A stretch of 38,642 nucleotides of DNA from Hyphomicrobium_A sp036559705 (GTDB lineage Bacteria; Pseudomonadota; Alphaproteobacteria; Rhizobiales; Hyphomicrobiaceae). Shown in pieces: positions 1-10,751 of the stretch (the first letter of the stretch is position 1; each line of letters begins with the position of its first letter). A program made the position numbers and the translations under genes. The stretch is taken from assembly GCA_036559705.1 (NCBI GenBank), contig DATBSP010000059.1:1-38642 (forward strand), written 5' to 3'. The notes under the pieces are model-generated. The model saw nothing but the letters and a program-made list of their open reading frames with translations, did no database searches and had not been told where the DNA came from.

Positions 1-2
1 CT

Positions 3-848
3 GGGTCACGAAATTTCTTGTCGGTTTGCGGCGCGCTGGGCGTGGCGCTTCTCGCCAGCTCGGCAGGCGCTCTCGCCGACGGCTATGAAGTCGCGGCTCC
101 GGCACCCGTCGATGAAGGCCGCAAGTTCGCCTGGTCGTTCAATCTTGCGGGAACCTCGGATTACGTTTTCCGTGGCGTCTCGCAGACCGACAACGATCCG
201 ACTATTCAGGGCGGCCTCGATTTCAGCTACGGCATCCTCTACGCCGGCGCTTGGGCCTCGGGCCTCGACTTCGGCGGTACGGTTGTTCCCGGTGACGGCC
301 TCGATGCGGAGGTCGAGATCGATTGGTACGGCGGCATCAAGCCGACGTGGAATTCGCCGCTCGGCACGATGAACCTCGACTTCGGGGTCATCTACTACTC
401 ATACCCGGGCGCCGATGACTTCCTCGCGAGCGTCGACTACGTGGAATTCAAGGCCGGCTACAGCTGGTCCGTGCTGCATCCGAGCTTGGTGACCGGCACG
501 ACGGTGTACTACTCGCCGGACTATACGTTCGAGACCGGGCCCGTGTGGACTATCGAAACGATGGCTGCTTGGACGTTGCCCCAGTTCCACGTCTTCACGC
601 CGGTCATCAACGGCGTGCTCGGATGGCAGAAGGGTGACTCTGACGAGGGCTACTTCGTCAACGTCAATGGCACGGACGACGAGTATTACTACTGGAACGC
701 CGGCTTGGCGCTGACCGTCGAGAAACTGACCTTCGACTTCCGATACTGGGACACGAATATCGGCGGCGACGCTGGTGGTCCGTTCTGCGGCAGAGAGGAT
801 CTCTGCGACTCGCGCTTCGTGTTCACCGCCAAGGTCGTGCTGCCCTAA
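3..848 (+). CDS. TIGR02001 / Gcw_chp family outer-membrane-type protein, 5' end cut by window
   Basis: Probable beta-barrel-like envelope protein of unknown role, TIGR02001 (Pfam Gcw_chp) family. What is seen: a hydrophobic signal-peptide segment ending near GALA-DGY, then the family's typical opening with SDYVFRGVSQT, QGGLDFSYG and YAGAWASGLDFGG, and alternating aromatic/polar strands to a C-terminal FVFTAKVVLP end. The frame is open to the left edge (codons GSRNF before a TTG at 18). The real start is therefore probably outside the window; the TTG would give a signal peptide with no basic n-region. It stands alone and is followed directly by a strong terminator. The function is not known; a porin-like or scaffold role is only a guess. 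Confidence 0.85.
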   Translation, partial: GSRNFLSVCGALGVALLASSAGALADGYEVAAPAPVDEGRKFAWSFNLAGTSDYVFRGVSQTDNDPTIQGGLDFSYGILYAGAWASGLDFGGTVVPGDGLDAEVEIDWYGGIKPTWNSPLGTMNLDFGVIYYSYPGADDFLASVDYVEFKAGYSWSVLHPSLVTGTTVYYSPDYTFETGPVWTIETMAAWTLPQFHVFTPVINGVLGWQKGDSDEGYFVNVNGTDDEYYYWNAGLALTVEKLTFDFRYWDTNIGGDAGGPFCGREDLCDSRFVFTAKVVLP

Positions 849-877
849 AGTAGCGCCAGGCGAAACACTCTGAACGC

Positions 878-909
878 AAAAGGCGACGCGCACCGCGCGT
901 CGCCTTTTT
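878..909 (+). terminator. Rho-independent terminator
   Basis: A perfect 14-bp inverted repeat (878-891 with 895-908, loop ACC) starts 30 bases after the TAA at 848. Its GC core GGCGACGCGC is followed by a run of five T (905-909). Because the left arm starts with four A, it could also work on the minus strand, but no minus-strand gene ends here. Confidence 0.9.
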
Positions 910-1293
910 GATTCGCGCTCTCAGCAGCGCCGCGCATGAACGGCTGCCACCTAAGCGACACAGGCGTGTCACACGCCTCGGCTATCCGTACCCGTGCTTT
1001 TGAAGCATTTGGCCGCCGGCCAATCTGCTGGCTTACCAGCAGGGGCCTCGGCAGCCAAAACGCAGAGCACGCCAGAGCCCTCAAATGGCGTGCTCAGCGA
1101 GGCCAGAGGCCAGCTTCGCGGCGTCCGCCGGATACCCGCTACCGGCGGTGGCGCGAGCTGGCCTCGTTTCCTCTCGGTCGCCGGATTCTCAGGACCGTAT
1201 TGGCTTTTCCCCAAGCGCGCGGGTGCCGCATCTTGCCGGGCCCCGTCAATCGGCTTCATAAACGCGGCTGACAGGCAGCAGTGCGGGCGGGCC
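910..1293. other. Gene-free stretch with several strong hairpins
   Basis: No convincing gene. A plus-strand frame stays open through it but shows no protein-like composition, and the recognisable protein starts only near 1294. Inverted repeats are dense: CTGCTGG/CCAGCAG (1025-1031/1036-1042), GAGCACGCCA/TGGCGTGCTC (1065-1074/1086-1095), and a long imperfect hairpin (1106-1165) whose outer arms GAGGCCAGCT/AGCTGGCCTC and inner arms CGCCGG/CCGGCG pair perfectly. It may be a structured RNA, a leader of the downstream gene or a palindromic repeat element. Confidence 0.5.
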
Positions 1294-2046
1294 GTGATCG
1301 TCACCATCTTCGGCATGATTGCTTTGACCGTCGCCGGAGCCTTCTGGCTAGCGCGCAGCGGAGGCGACAAGCAATTTGTTTTCGAAGCCAACCCTGACGG
1401 CCCATGTCCCTTCGGATGTGGTATGGCGTGGCTCGCTATTCGCAGCGACGAGCCTGACGCGGTGATCGAAGCGCTGCGGCTCGAAAACGCAGCCCCCTGC
1501 AATTGGAATTCCGGCGTTGGCGCCGCTTACGACGACTGGCTCGGCGCCGCCCATGTGTTCGTGTCGCCGCCGGTGCGTGGCTGGACATTCGTCGTCGGGC
1601 TGCCGCTGCCGCATCCCGTGGGGCGCGGCTTCGTCGATAAGTGCACACCGATGCTGGTCGATCTCGGTGGCCGCTTCGATGAGGTCCAATACTTCTTCAG
1701 CTACCCGCCGATCGACTTCTACGCCTGGGCGCGCGTCAAGGACGGACGGCTCGTGCGCGCCGTCGCTGTCAACGACGAGGGCATCGTCTGGAACAAGGGG
1801 CGTGCCAGCAAGGAAGAACGCGGGCTTGGGCTCAAGCTCTTTGAATTGCGCGGCGTGCGCGAGCGAAAGGGTGATGCCGGCGGCGAGCTGATCATGCATC
1901 CGACCGAGGACCATGTGATGCGTCTCGCCAGCCGCTGGAGCCTCGATCCGACGACGCTCAACGAGACGCATGCGCCCGCTGCATTCGGCCACATCGCCAT
2001 GGCGCCGCAGAGCTGGCGCGCCGAACGCATCCGTCGCGCCGCGTAG
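1294..2046 (+). CDS. Conserved hypothetical protein with N-terminal membrane anchor
   Basis: I recognise the general look of an uncharacterised bacterial family but no function. An N-terminal hydrophobic helix (FGMIALTVAGAFWLA, about residues 7-21) is followed by a soluble domain of about 220 residues with MAWLAIRSDEP, HVFVSPPVRGWTFVVG, a central EVQYF...FYAWARVKDGRLVRAV block and a C-terminal HVMRLASRWSLDPTTL block. The start is uncertain. The frame is open from 994, but the stretch before 1294 is repeat-rich and not protein-like. The GTG at 1294 or the ATG at 1315 keeps the whole helix (250 or 243 aa). Neither has a strong ribosome binding site. The protein probably sits in the inner membrane facing the periplasm or cytoplasm; orientation cannot be told. 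Confidence 0.65.
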   Translation: MIVTIFGMIALTVAGAFWLARSGGDKQFVFEANPDGPCPFGCGMAWLAIRSDEPDAVIEALRLENAAPCNWNSGVGAAYDDWLGAAHVFVSPPVRGWTFVVGLPLPHPVGRGFVDKCTPMLVDLGGRFDEVQYFFSYPPIDFYAWARVKDGRLVRAVAVNDEGIVWNKGRASKEERGLGLKLFELRGVRERKGDAGGELIMHPTEDHVMRLASRWSLDPTTLNETHAPAAFGHIAMAPQSWRAERIRRAA

Positions 2047-2070
2047 CCGCAGATTCTCCTAGCTAACTAT

Positions 2071-2490
2071 TCAGCGGGCCTCGGCGACAAGATCCTCGCG
2101 TGCGTTGCCGGTGTCGAGGCGCAGCGCCAGGCCATCGGGCGGGCAGGGCCGAACCACCGTCCGATTGACGTTGCGGTCGAGCTCAAGGCTGGTGCAACTC
2201 GCCGGATCGACGCGATAGATGCTCGGCAGGCTACTTGTCTCGACAACGCCGGCATCCGCAGCGAGGACCACCACGGCCTCGCCGCCGCGCGTTACGTCGG
2301 TCATCATCGTCCAGAAGCCGATGGCGTGCCAGCCGATTGCCCCGCAGGCGAACCCCAGGGTGGCCCAGAGGGCGGCACCGCGCGCTCTTCCCCGGGGCGG
2401 CGTTCGCGCCGACGGCGGCGCACGCCGAAGAACTCGTCGCCGGCCGTCTATTGCTGCTTGCTGCATCGCGCCGATCCCCGCATTCGGCAT
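2071..2490 (-). CDS. Hypothetical membrane protein, 139 aa
   Basis: Unrecognised. A basic N-terminus (several RRR clusters, about residues 17-37) is followed by one hydrophobic helix, ALWATLGFACGAIGWHAIGFW (about 40-60). A short domain follows with EAVVVLAADAG, two Cys (PASCTSLEL and VRPCPPDG) and a C-terminal GLALRLDTGNAREDL. The two cysteines could form a disulfide if that part is exported. The start is ATG at 2490; a second ATG lies eight codons in. No clear Shine-Dalgarno is seen for either. It converges with the gene ending at 2046 (24-bp gap). Downstream of RNase T2 on the same strand, 121 bp away. Codon usage matches the neighbours, so it is probably real. Confidence 0.6.
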   Translation of the reverse strand: MPNAGIGAMQQAAIDGRRRVLRRAPPSARTPPRGRARGAALWATLGFACGAIGWHAIGFWTMMTDVTRGGEAVVVLAADAGVVETSSLPSIYRVDPASCTSLELDRNVNRTVVRPCPPDGLALRLDTGNAREDLVAEAR

Positions 2491-2611
2491 GAATCACGGA
2501 GCAAGTCTGGGTGGCGGCTGCTCTACAGGCAAGGCGGCGGTGCGGCGGCGGCTGTGGCGCGCGTGTCGATCTCCACAGCTTGTCTCCCGATCGCGGCTCC
2601 GAACTCGAGGT

Positions 2612-3454
2612 TTAAAAGCGGCCCGGGCTCTCGATCACGCGCGGCCGCGGCAGTCCGCGGTCACGCTTGGGCTGCAGTGGATTGGTCGATGCACCCTCCC
2701 GCCTCGTACTGGCGTCCTCGCGCCGTGTCGAACGCACGGGCGGCACGTGCATCTGCTCGGCGCGGCACAGCTTGCGCTGGCTTTCGTTCTGCCCGCAGGG
2801 GCGCGGCACCCCCTCGCGCGTCAGGCAAATGCGGATGTCGCGCAGCCTGTTGCCGGGCCCGCCGCAGGTAACCGCAACCATCTCCGGGCGCAGCCATGGG
2901 TTGGCGCGCATGAATTCGCCGACCAGTTCGCGCGGGGCGATAAACTGTGTCTCGTACGGGTTCTGGAAGCGCTCGGGGATGCGCACCCGCGTGAACAGCT
3001 GGCGCGACAGCTTGTAGTAGTCGGCCGGCTCTAGGCCCGAGCAAGTCCCATGCAACTTGAACTCATGGATGACGAGGCCGCCCGACGGCATGATGTCGAG
3101 CATACTGTTGATGACCGGCTGCGGCACCCATGGCTTGCGCCCGATCGGGCAGGCCTCGGGGAAGCCGTTCTCGTGCTGCGGCCATAACCCGTGCAGCACG
3201 AAGCCGTAGCGCAGACCGTCCTGGCGCGCGCACTGCTGCTCGTCACGACCTTCTTGCGCGGTGACGCAGTGCGTCGGGCTCCACGACATCACCAGCGTGT
3301 AATAGTCGAACTTGCCGGCAGTGTTCTGCTTCGGCTTCGGGTTGAAGACTTCGCTCGGCCAGGGGGCATCGCGCCTCTCCTGCGCGCACGTCGCGGCGGC
3401 GGCCAGTAGCGCGAGCCCCGTCAGCGAAAGGAGAGCAATGCTGCGTGCGTTCAT
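2612..3454 (-). CDS. Secreted RNase T2 family ribonuclease
   Basis: Endoribonuclease of the RNase T2 / RNase I family, expected in the periplasm or outside, cleaving RNA through 2',3'-cyclic phosphates. It is 280 aa from ATG 3454. A signal peptide (MNARSIALLSLTGLALLAAA) leads to a mature start near QERRD. Active-site segment CAS I is FVLHGLWPQ (His88). CAS II is VIHEFKLHGTCSG (His130, Glu131, His135). At the usual Lys of HEWxKHG this protein has Leu134, with a Lys one place earlier. Six or more Cys fit the family's disulfides. The last 40 residues are a basic Arg/Pro-rich tail outside the fold. The open frame runs further upstream into the peptidase gene, but the 3454 start restores a clean signal peptide and begins 10 bp after the peptidase stop. 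Confidence 0.92.
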   Translation of the reverse strand: MNARSIALLSLTGLALLAAAATCAQERRDAPWPSEVFNPKPKQNTAGKFDYYTLVMSWSPTHCVTAQEGRDEQQCARQDGLRYGFVLHGLWPQHENGFPEACPIGRKPWVPQPVINSMLDIMPSGGLVIHEFKLHGTCSGLEPADYYKLSRQLFTRVRIPERFQNPYETQFIAPRELVGEFMRANPWLRPEMVAVTCGGPGNRLRDIRICLTREGVPRPCGQNESQRKLCRAEQMHVPPVRSTRREDASTRREGASTNPLQPKRDRGLPRPRVIESPGRF

Positions 3455-3464
3455 ATGGCGGTGA

Positions 3465-4874
3465 CTAAGCCGTCCCCGTGGCATGCGCAAGGCGCTCAAG
3501 GATCCGCGCCCAGCTGCGCGCGCCTTTTTTGAAGCTCGACAGATTGTATTTCTCATTGGGACTGTGAATGCGGTCGTCGTCGAGGCCGAAGCCGACCATT
3601 AGGCTTTCGCAGCCGAGCGCTTCCTTGAAGGAGGTGACGATCGGAATAGACGCGCCCGAGCCCATCAGCACGGGGGGGCGCCCCCACTCGTCAACGAGCG
3701 CCGCGACGGCGGCCTGCATGGCGGCGGTGTCCGTGGCAAAGGAAATGGCCGTGCCCGTCTGCTTGCTCGAAAACTCGGCGCTGCTGTCCGGCGGCAACCG
3801 CTCCAGCACGAACGTCTCGATGCCGGTTAGTATCTTGCTCGGATCCTGTCCTGCCACCAGCCGGCAGGTGATCTTTACCGAGGCCTTCGACGGAATGACC
3901 GTCTTGGTCCCGACGCCCTGGTAGCCGCCGGTGATGCCGTTGAACTCGAGCGTCGGGCGCGACCACAGCTGCTCGAGCACCGACCGGTCGTGCTCGCCGG
4001 CCGGATGCTTCAGGCCGACGGCGCCGAGAAACGCTTCGGCGCGAAAGCCGAGTTCAGCCCACTGCTCCTTCTGCGCCGGCGGCGTCTCGCCCACGCCGTC
4101 GTAGAACCCGGGGACGGTGACGCGGCCGTTGTCGTCGTGCATGGCAGCGACGATGCGCGCCAGTGCGCGGATCGGATTGAGTGCCGGACCGCCATAGATG
4201 CCGGAGTGCAGATCGCGTGTGGGCCCCGTCAGCGTCACCTCGATCGAGGCCAGCCCGCGCAGCATGGTGGTGATGGCCGGCGTATCTTTGTCCCATTGCC
4301 CGGTGTCGCACACGAGTACGACGTCTGCCTGCAGCTCTTTGCCGTATTCTGCCAGGAACGCCGGCAGCGAAGGCGAGCCGCACTCCTCCTCGCCTTCGAT
4401 CAGCACCGAGACGGAGATCGGCAACTGGCCGGCGACCGCCTTCCAGGCGCGCACCGCCTCAAAGAAGGTCATCAACTGGCCTTTGTTGTCCTCGGCGCCG
4501 CGTGCAACGATCACCGGCCCGTTGGCCGCATCGGGGACGATGATCGGCTCGAACGGGGGCGAGGTCCACAGATTGACAGGATCGGCCGGCTGCACGTCGT
4601 AGTGACCGTAGAATAGCACGTGCGGCATGCCCGCCGTACGCGTGTCCTTGTCGTGCGCAACGACCATCGGGTGCCCTGTGGTCGGCACGACGCGCGCATC
4701 GAACCCGAGGTCGCCAAGCTCGTTGACGCACCACTCGGCTGCCTCCTGGCAGCTCGCCTTGTAGGCGGGGTCGGTCGACACGCTCTCGATGCGCAAAAGT
4801 TGAAACAGCCGGGCCAGCGCCGCATCGCTCGTATCGTCCAGCGTCGTCAGCACTTGATTTAGCTGTTTGCCCAT
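3465..4874 (-). CDS. M20 family metallo-dipeptidase
   Basis: Zinc dipeptidase of the M20 (carnosinase/CNDP-like) family, 469 aa, cytoplasmic, hydrolysing dipeptides or similar amide substrates. All expected di-zinc residues are visible: YGHYDVQP (His, Asp), RGAEDNKGQ (bridging Asp), GEEECGSPS (general-base Glu and metal Glu), LVCDTGQWD (Asp) and DRIHSPNEKY (C-terminal His). HSGIYGG in the lid/dimer domain is also intact. The start ATG 4874 has a good ribosome site, GGAGGA, about 6 bases upstream. It is followed by RNase T2 on the same strand 10 bp downstream, so the two may share a transcript. It is divergent from pyruvate phosphate dikinase. The exact substrate cannot be read from sequence. 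Confidence 0.93.
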   Translation of the reverse strand: MGKQLNQVLTTLDDTSDAALARLFQLLRIESVSTDPAYKASCQEAAEWCVNELGDLGFDARVVPTTGHPMVVAHDKDTRTAGMPHVLFYGHYDVQPADPVNLWTSPPFEPIIVPDAANGPVIVARGAEDNKGQLMTFFEAVRAWKAVAGQLPISVSVLIEGEEECGSPSLPAFLAEYGKELQADVVLVCDTGQWDKDTPAITTMLRGLASIEVTLTGPTRDLHSGIYGGPALNPIRALARIVAAMHDDNGRVTVPGFYDGVGETPPAQKEQWAELGFRAEAFLGAVGLKHPAGEHDRSVLEQLWSRPTLEFNGITGGYQGVGTKTVIPSKASVKITCRLVAGQDPSKILTGIETFVLERLPPDSSAEFSSKQTGTAISFATDTAAMQAAVAALVDEWGRPPVLMGSGASIPIVTSFKEALGCESLMVGFGLDDDRIHSPNEKYNLSSFKKGARSWARILERLAHATGTA

Positions 4875-5082
4875 AGACTTCCTCCAAGCACCCGGTGCCG
4901 GGCGCCACAGTGAAATAAGCTGGCGGCTGCGTCAAAGGCGACGAGGAACGCTCGCGCCCCACACGCCGTTTCACTGTGGGGAAGCTCGCACCTTTCGAGC
5001 CGGCGGAGAGGCTGATATGCCATCACACGACGACAGCCGGCTCGGCGCCGATCGAGCGATAAGGTCGCGGGGAGCAGACAAG

Positions 5083-7803
<2,721 letters not shown>

Positions 7804-7809
7804 AGGACG

Positions 7810-8031
7810 TTACCAGCCGTGGCCTTCGCTCTCGTCAAGCCGCGGCTGTCGTGGTCGCACGCCCTGATAGCGCGGCAGCAGCAGGAGAATGAACACGAGC
7901 GGTGGCAGCACGAAGCACCAGGCGATCCACGCCGAGTAGTCGCGGTTCTTGACGCCAGCCAGCAGGCCGCCAATGGCCGCCGCCGCAACTGCCACGCCGC
8001 CCCAAATCACAATGCCGCGCATGAAATCCAT
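7810..8031 (-). CDS. Small two-helix membrane protein, 73 aa
   Basis: Unrecognised small inner-membrane protein. Two hydrophobic helices are clear: IVIWGGVAVAAAAIGGLLAGV and a longer one, AWIAWCFVLPPLVFILLLL. A short loop NRDYSA joins them and a polar charged tail (RYQGVRP to the end) follows. The ATG at 8031 is chosen because GGGGAGG stands six bases before it. The open frame goes on to 8073 but without a better start. It converges with ppdK, with only 6 bp between stops, and lies downstream of nadC on the same strand, separated by about 105 bp that hold inverted repeats. Codon use matches the neighbours. Confidence 0.75.
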   Translation of the reverse strand: MDFMRGIVIWGGVAVAAAAIGGLLAGVKNRDYSAWIAWCFVLPPLVFILLLLPRYQGVRPRQPRLDESEGHGW

Positions 8032-8064
8032 GTTTGTCCTCCCCTCGAGGACCGACGCCTCACA

Positions 8065-8134
8065 CCTGCGCAATTGATGTGCGCAGCAACTGTGGCGAAA
8101 TCAAGCGTCAGTCCTGCGCATCGAATTGCTGCGC
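8065..8134. repeat. Two related short inverted repeats downstream of nadC
   Basis: CTGCGCA-N7-TGCGCAG (8066-8086) is a perfect 7-bp inverted repeat. About 49 bases on, a second, weaker version, GCGCA-N9-TGCGC (8116-8134), repeats the same words. Both contain an AATTG centre and sit just after the nadC stop. They could end or stabilise the nadABC transcript; no T-run is present. Confidence 0.4.
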
Positions 8135-8136
8135 CT

Positions 8137-9006
8137 CTATGACAGCGGGTCGAAGTCGAGCCCGATATCCAGCACCGGCGCCGAATGGGTTAGGGCGCCG
8201 ACGGAGATGAGATCGACGCCTGTTTCCGCGATGGCACGCACCGTATCGAGATTTACGCCGCCGGAGGCTTCGGTGACAATGCGCCCCGCCACCTCCTGCA
8301 CTGACGCCTGCAGCGTTGAAAGCGGCATATTGTCGAGCAGGATCGCGTCGGGAGCGAGCTGCAGGACGTCATCGACTTCATCGAGGGTCGTTACTTCGAT
8401 CTCGACTTTTACCATGTGCCCGGCGTGTGTGCGCGCGCGCTGCAGGGCAGCGTCGATGCCGCCCGCGGCGAGGATGTGATTGTCCTTGATCAGCACGGCG
8501 TCGAACAAACCGAACCGGTGGTTAACACCACCGCCGCAGCGCACGGCAAACTTTTCCAGTGCGCGCAGGCCCGGCGTCGTTTTGCGTGTGTCGATGATGC
8601 GTGCCTTGGTTCCGGCGACCGCAGCGACGTAGCGGGCAGTGAGGGTGGCGATGCCGCTGAGATGGCCGAGAAAGTTGAGCGCCGTCCGCTCAGCCGTCAG
8701 CAGCGCGCGGGCGCCGCCGGAAACGCGCGCGATGACGCCGTTCACCTCAATGCGGCTGCCGTCGCCGACGAGCACCTCGAACTGAGTGAAAGGATCGAGC
8801 GTCTTGAATGCGGCTTCGGCGAGCTGCACGCCGGCGATAGTGCCGGCCTGGCGTGCGGCGATGACGCCGGAGGCGCGCGTGCCGACTGGGATCGTCGCTT
8901 CGGTGGTGACGTCGCCGCCCAGCCCGAGGTCTTCAGCCAGCGCCTGCGCCACCGCCTTGTCAACGACCGAACTGGGCAGGCGCAGCTCGGGCGCGGCGCC
9001 GTTCAT
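8137..9006 (-). CDS. nadC: Quinolinate phosphoribosyltransferase (decarboxylating)
   Basis: Third enzyme of de novo NAD synthesis: quinolinate + PRPP gives nicotinate mononucleotide + CO2 + diphosphate. 289 aa, the usual length. N-terminal alpha/beta domain (LAEDLGLGGDVTTE), then the barrel with the signature TRKTTPGLRALEKFAVRCGGG and HRFGLFDAVLIKDNH, followed by KVEIEV, LLDNM, EASGGVN and DLISVGALTHS. Start ATG 9006 makes an ATGA overlap of 4 bp with the nadB stop, so translation is probably coupled. Last gene of the nadABC operon. Confidence 0.97.
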   Translation of the reverse strand: MNGAAPELRLPSSVVDKAVAQALAEDLGLGGDVTTEATIPVGTRASGVIAARQAGTIAGVQLAEAAFKTLDPFTQFEVLVGDGSRIEVNGVIARVSGGARALLTAERTALNFLGHLSGIATLTARYVAAVAGTKARIIDTRKTTPGLRALEKFAVRCGGGVNHRFGLFDAVLIKDNHILAAGGIDAALQRARTHAGHMVKVEIEVTTLDEVDDVLQLAPDAILLDNMPLSTLQASVQEVAGRIVTEASGGVNLDTVRAIAETGVDLISVGALTHSAPVLDIGLDFDPLS

Positions 9007-10673
9007 CGGGCGGCTCCGGCCTGCCATTGCCATCCAGTCGCCGAGTTGGCCGGTGTGCGTGCACCAAGATCTTCGACGTCCTCAAGGGTGAGGAAGATCC
9101 GCGCGGAGAGTGCTGAGCTGGACTCAGGATAGTCGCTACGTGCCTGGGCGCCGCGGCTCTCCTCGCGCAGCAGCGCACCCGCGGCGATGAAGCGCGCGGC
9201 GAGCGCCATATTGGCTAGCACGCGGTCGCTGCCCGCCTGACGCTCGATGTCGCGCAGCACCGCAAGCGCCTTCTTCAACCCTGCCGCATCGCGCACGACG
9301 CCGACGTGTTCGCTCATCGTGCGCCGCAGCCGTGCCACGGCGGGACCACGCGTGCGGCCGTGATCGGCGCCGTTGTCGGCGACGCGCTGCAGCTCGACGC
9401 GGTCACGGCGTCCCTGGTCGCGGTTGAGATTGGCGATGTCTTGGGCTGCGCGGGTGGCGAACACCACCGCCTCGAGCAGTGAGTTGGACGCTAGCCGGTT
9501 GGCGCCGTGCAGCCCGGTAGACGCCACTTCGCCGACCGCCCACAGGCCCGGCACGCTCGAGCGACCGCGCGCGTCCGTGGCGATGCCGCCCATATGGTAG
9601 TGAGCCGCCAGCGCTACCGGAATGAGCTGCCGTGCCGGATCGATGCCGGCCTTCTGGCACAAGCCGTAGACAGTGGGGAACGCGGCGGCGAAACGCTCGC
9701 CGATGGCCGCGCGGCAATCGAGGAAGGCACCGCGCCCGCTGGCGATCTCGGTGAACACGGCGCGCGCCACCACATCGCGAGGGGCAAGCTCGGCGCGTCC
9801 ATCGATTGCCATCATGAAGCGCTCGCCGAGGCTATTGACGAGCGTCGCCCCTTCACCGCGCAGCGCCTCCGTCGCCAGTGGCGCCGGATCTAGCCCCACG
9901 TCGATAGCGGTGGGATGGAACTGCACGAACTCGGCGTCGCCGATCATCGCGCCGGCGCGTGCCGCCATAGCTATGGCCTCGCCGCGCGCATACGGTGGAT
10001 TGGTCGTGACGGCGTAAAGCCCGCCCGAGCCGCCCGTCGCGAGTACGACCGCGCAGGCGGGAAAGTACTCGTAGACCTCCTTGCCGTGGGCGCCGGCGCG
10101 CACCAGCCGGACGCCCTCGACGCGCCCGTCGGCGACGATCAGCTCGTCGGCCTCGTAGCCTTCGAGCACGCGAATGGACGGCGTCGCGCGAACCTTGGCG
10201 ATCAGCGCCTCAAGAATCGCCGCGCCGGTACGGTCGCCCGACACGTGCACGACGCGGCGCCGCGAGTGCGCCGCCTCCTGGCTGAGCGAGAAGGCGCCGC
10301 TAGCGTCACGGTCGAAGGGCACACCATAGGAGACGAGGTCGGCGATACGCGCAGGACCCTCCGCCGCAACGAAGCTGGCGACCTCGGGGTCGACAATACC
10401 GGCGCCGGCGGCAATCGTATCGGCCGCGTGTGCGGCTGCCTCGTCGTTGTTGCCGACCGCGGCTGCCACGCCTCCCTGCGCCCAGCCGGTCGAAGAGCCC
10501 TCGCCGAGAGGGGCCGCCGCGAGCACAGTCACCGGCATCGGCGCCAGCTTCAGGGCCGTGAATAGCCCCGCCAGGCCGGCGCCGACAATGACCACGTCGC
10601 CGTCCGCGCCGAGGCGTTCCTCGCGCGCGGCGCGGAAGCGGTTGGAGCGGGTGGCGTTGAGTTTGTAGGCCAT
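9003..10673 (-). CDS. nadB: L-aspartate oxidase
   Basis: FAD enzyme oxidising L-aspartate to iminoaspartate, the first step of de novo NAD synthesis. 556 aa from ATG 10673. The Rossmann motif VVIVGAGLAGLFTALKLA lies near the N-terminus, followed by GSSTGWAQGGVAAAVG, HSRRRVVHVSGDRTG, LATGGSGGLY, the active-site block FVQFHPTAID, and AAHYHMGGI...VGEVASTGLHGANRLASNSLLE. The C-terminal helical domain (MSEHVGVVRD onward) ends with an Ala/Arg-rich tail. A TTG at 10703 would add 10 residues; neither start has a strong ribosome site. The gap to nadA is 78 bp, and the nadC start overlaps its stop by 4 bp. Confidence 0.97.
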   Translation of the reverse strand: MAYKLNATRSNRFRAAREERLGADGDVVIVGAGLAGLFTALKLAPMPVTVLAAAPLGEGSSTGWAQGGVAAAVGNNDEAAAHAADTIAAGAGIVDPEVASFVAAEGPARIADLVSYGVPFDRDASGAFSLSQEAAHSRRRVVHVSGDRTGAAILEALIAKVRATPSIRVLEGYEADELIVADGRVEGVRLVRAGAHGKEVYEYFPACAVVLATGGSGGLYAVTTNPPYARGEAIAMAARAGAMIGDAEFVQFHPTAIDVGLDPAPLATEALRGEGATLVNSLGERFMMAIDGRAELAPRDVVARAVFTEIASGRGAFLDCRAAIGERFAAAFPTVYGLCQKAGIDPARQLIPVALAAHYHMGGIATDARGRSSVPGLWAVGEVASTGLHGANRLASNSLLEAVVFATRAAQDIANLNRDQGRRDRVELQRVADNGADHGRTRGPAVARLRRTMSEHVGVVRDAAGLKKALAVLRDIERQAGSDRVLANMALAARFIAAGALLREESRGAQARSDYPESSSALSARIFLTLEDVEDLGARTPANSATGWQWQAGAAR

Positions 10674-10751
10674 TGGCGTTTTCAGCGACCTCTTCAGAGA
10701 CAAGTCCGAGACGCGACTTAGCCGCCGGCGGATCGCTCCGCCGGCCCGTCC

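Noticed and set aside
994..1293. N-terminal extension of the hypothetical protein starting near 1294
   Set aside because: The frame is open but runs through inverted repeats, has no protein-like pattern and would bury the membrane helix about 100 residues in.
8065..8134. Intrinsic terminator of nadABC
   Set aside because: The inverted repeats have no following T-run on the minus strand, so I kept them only as repeats.
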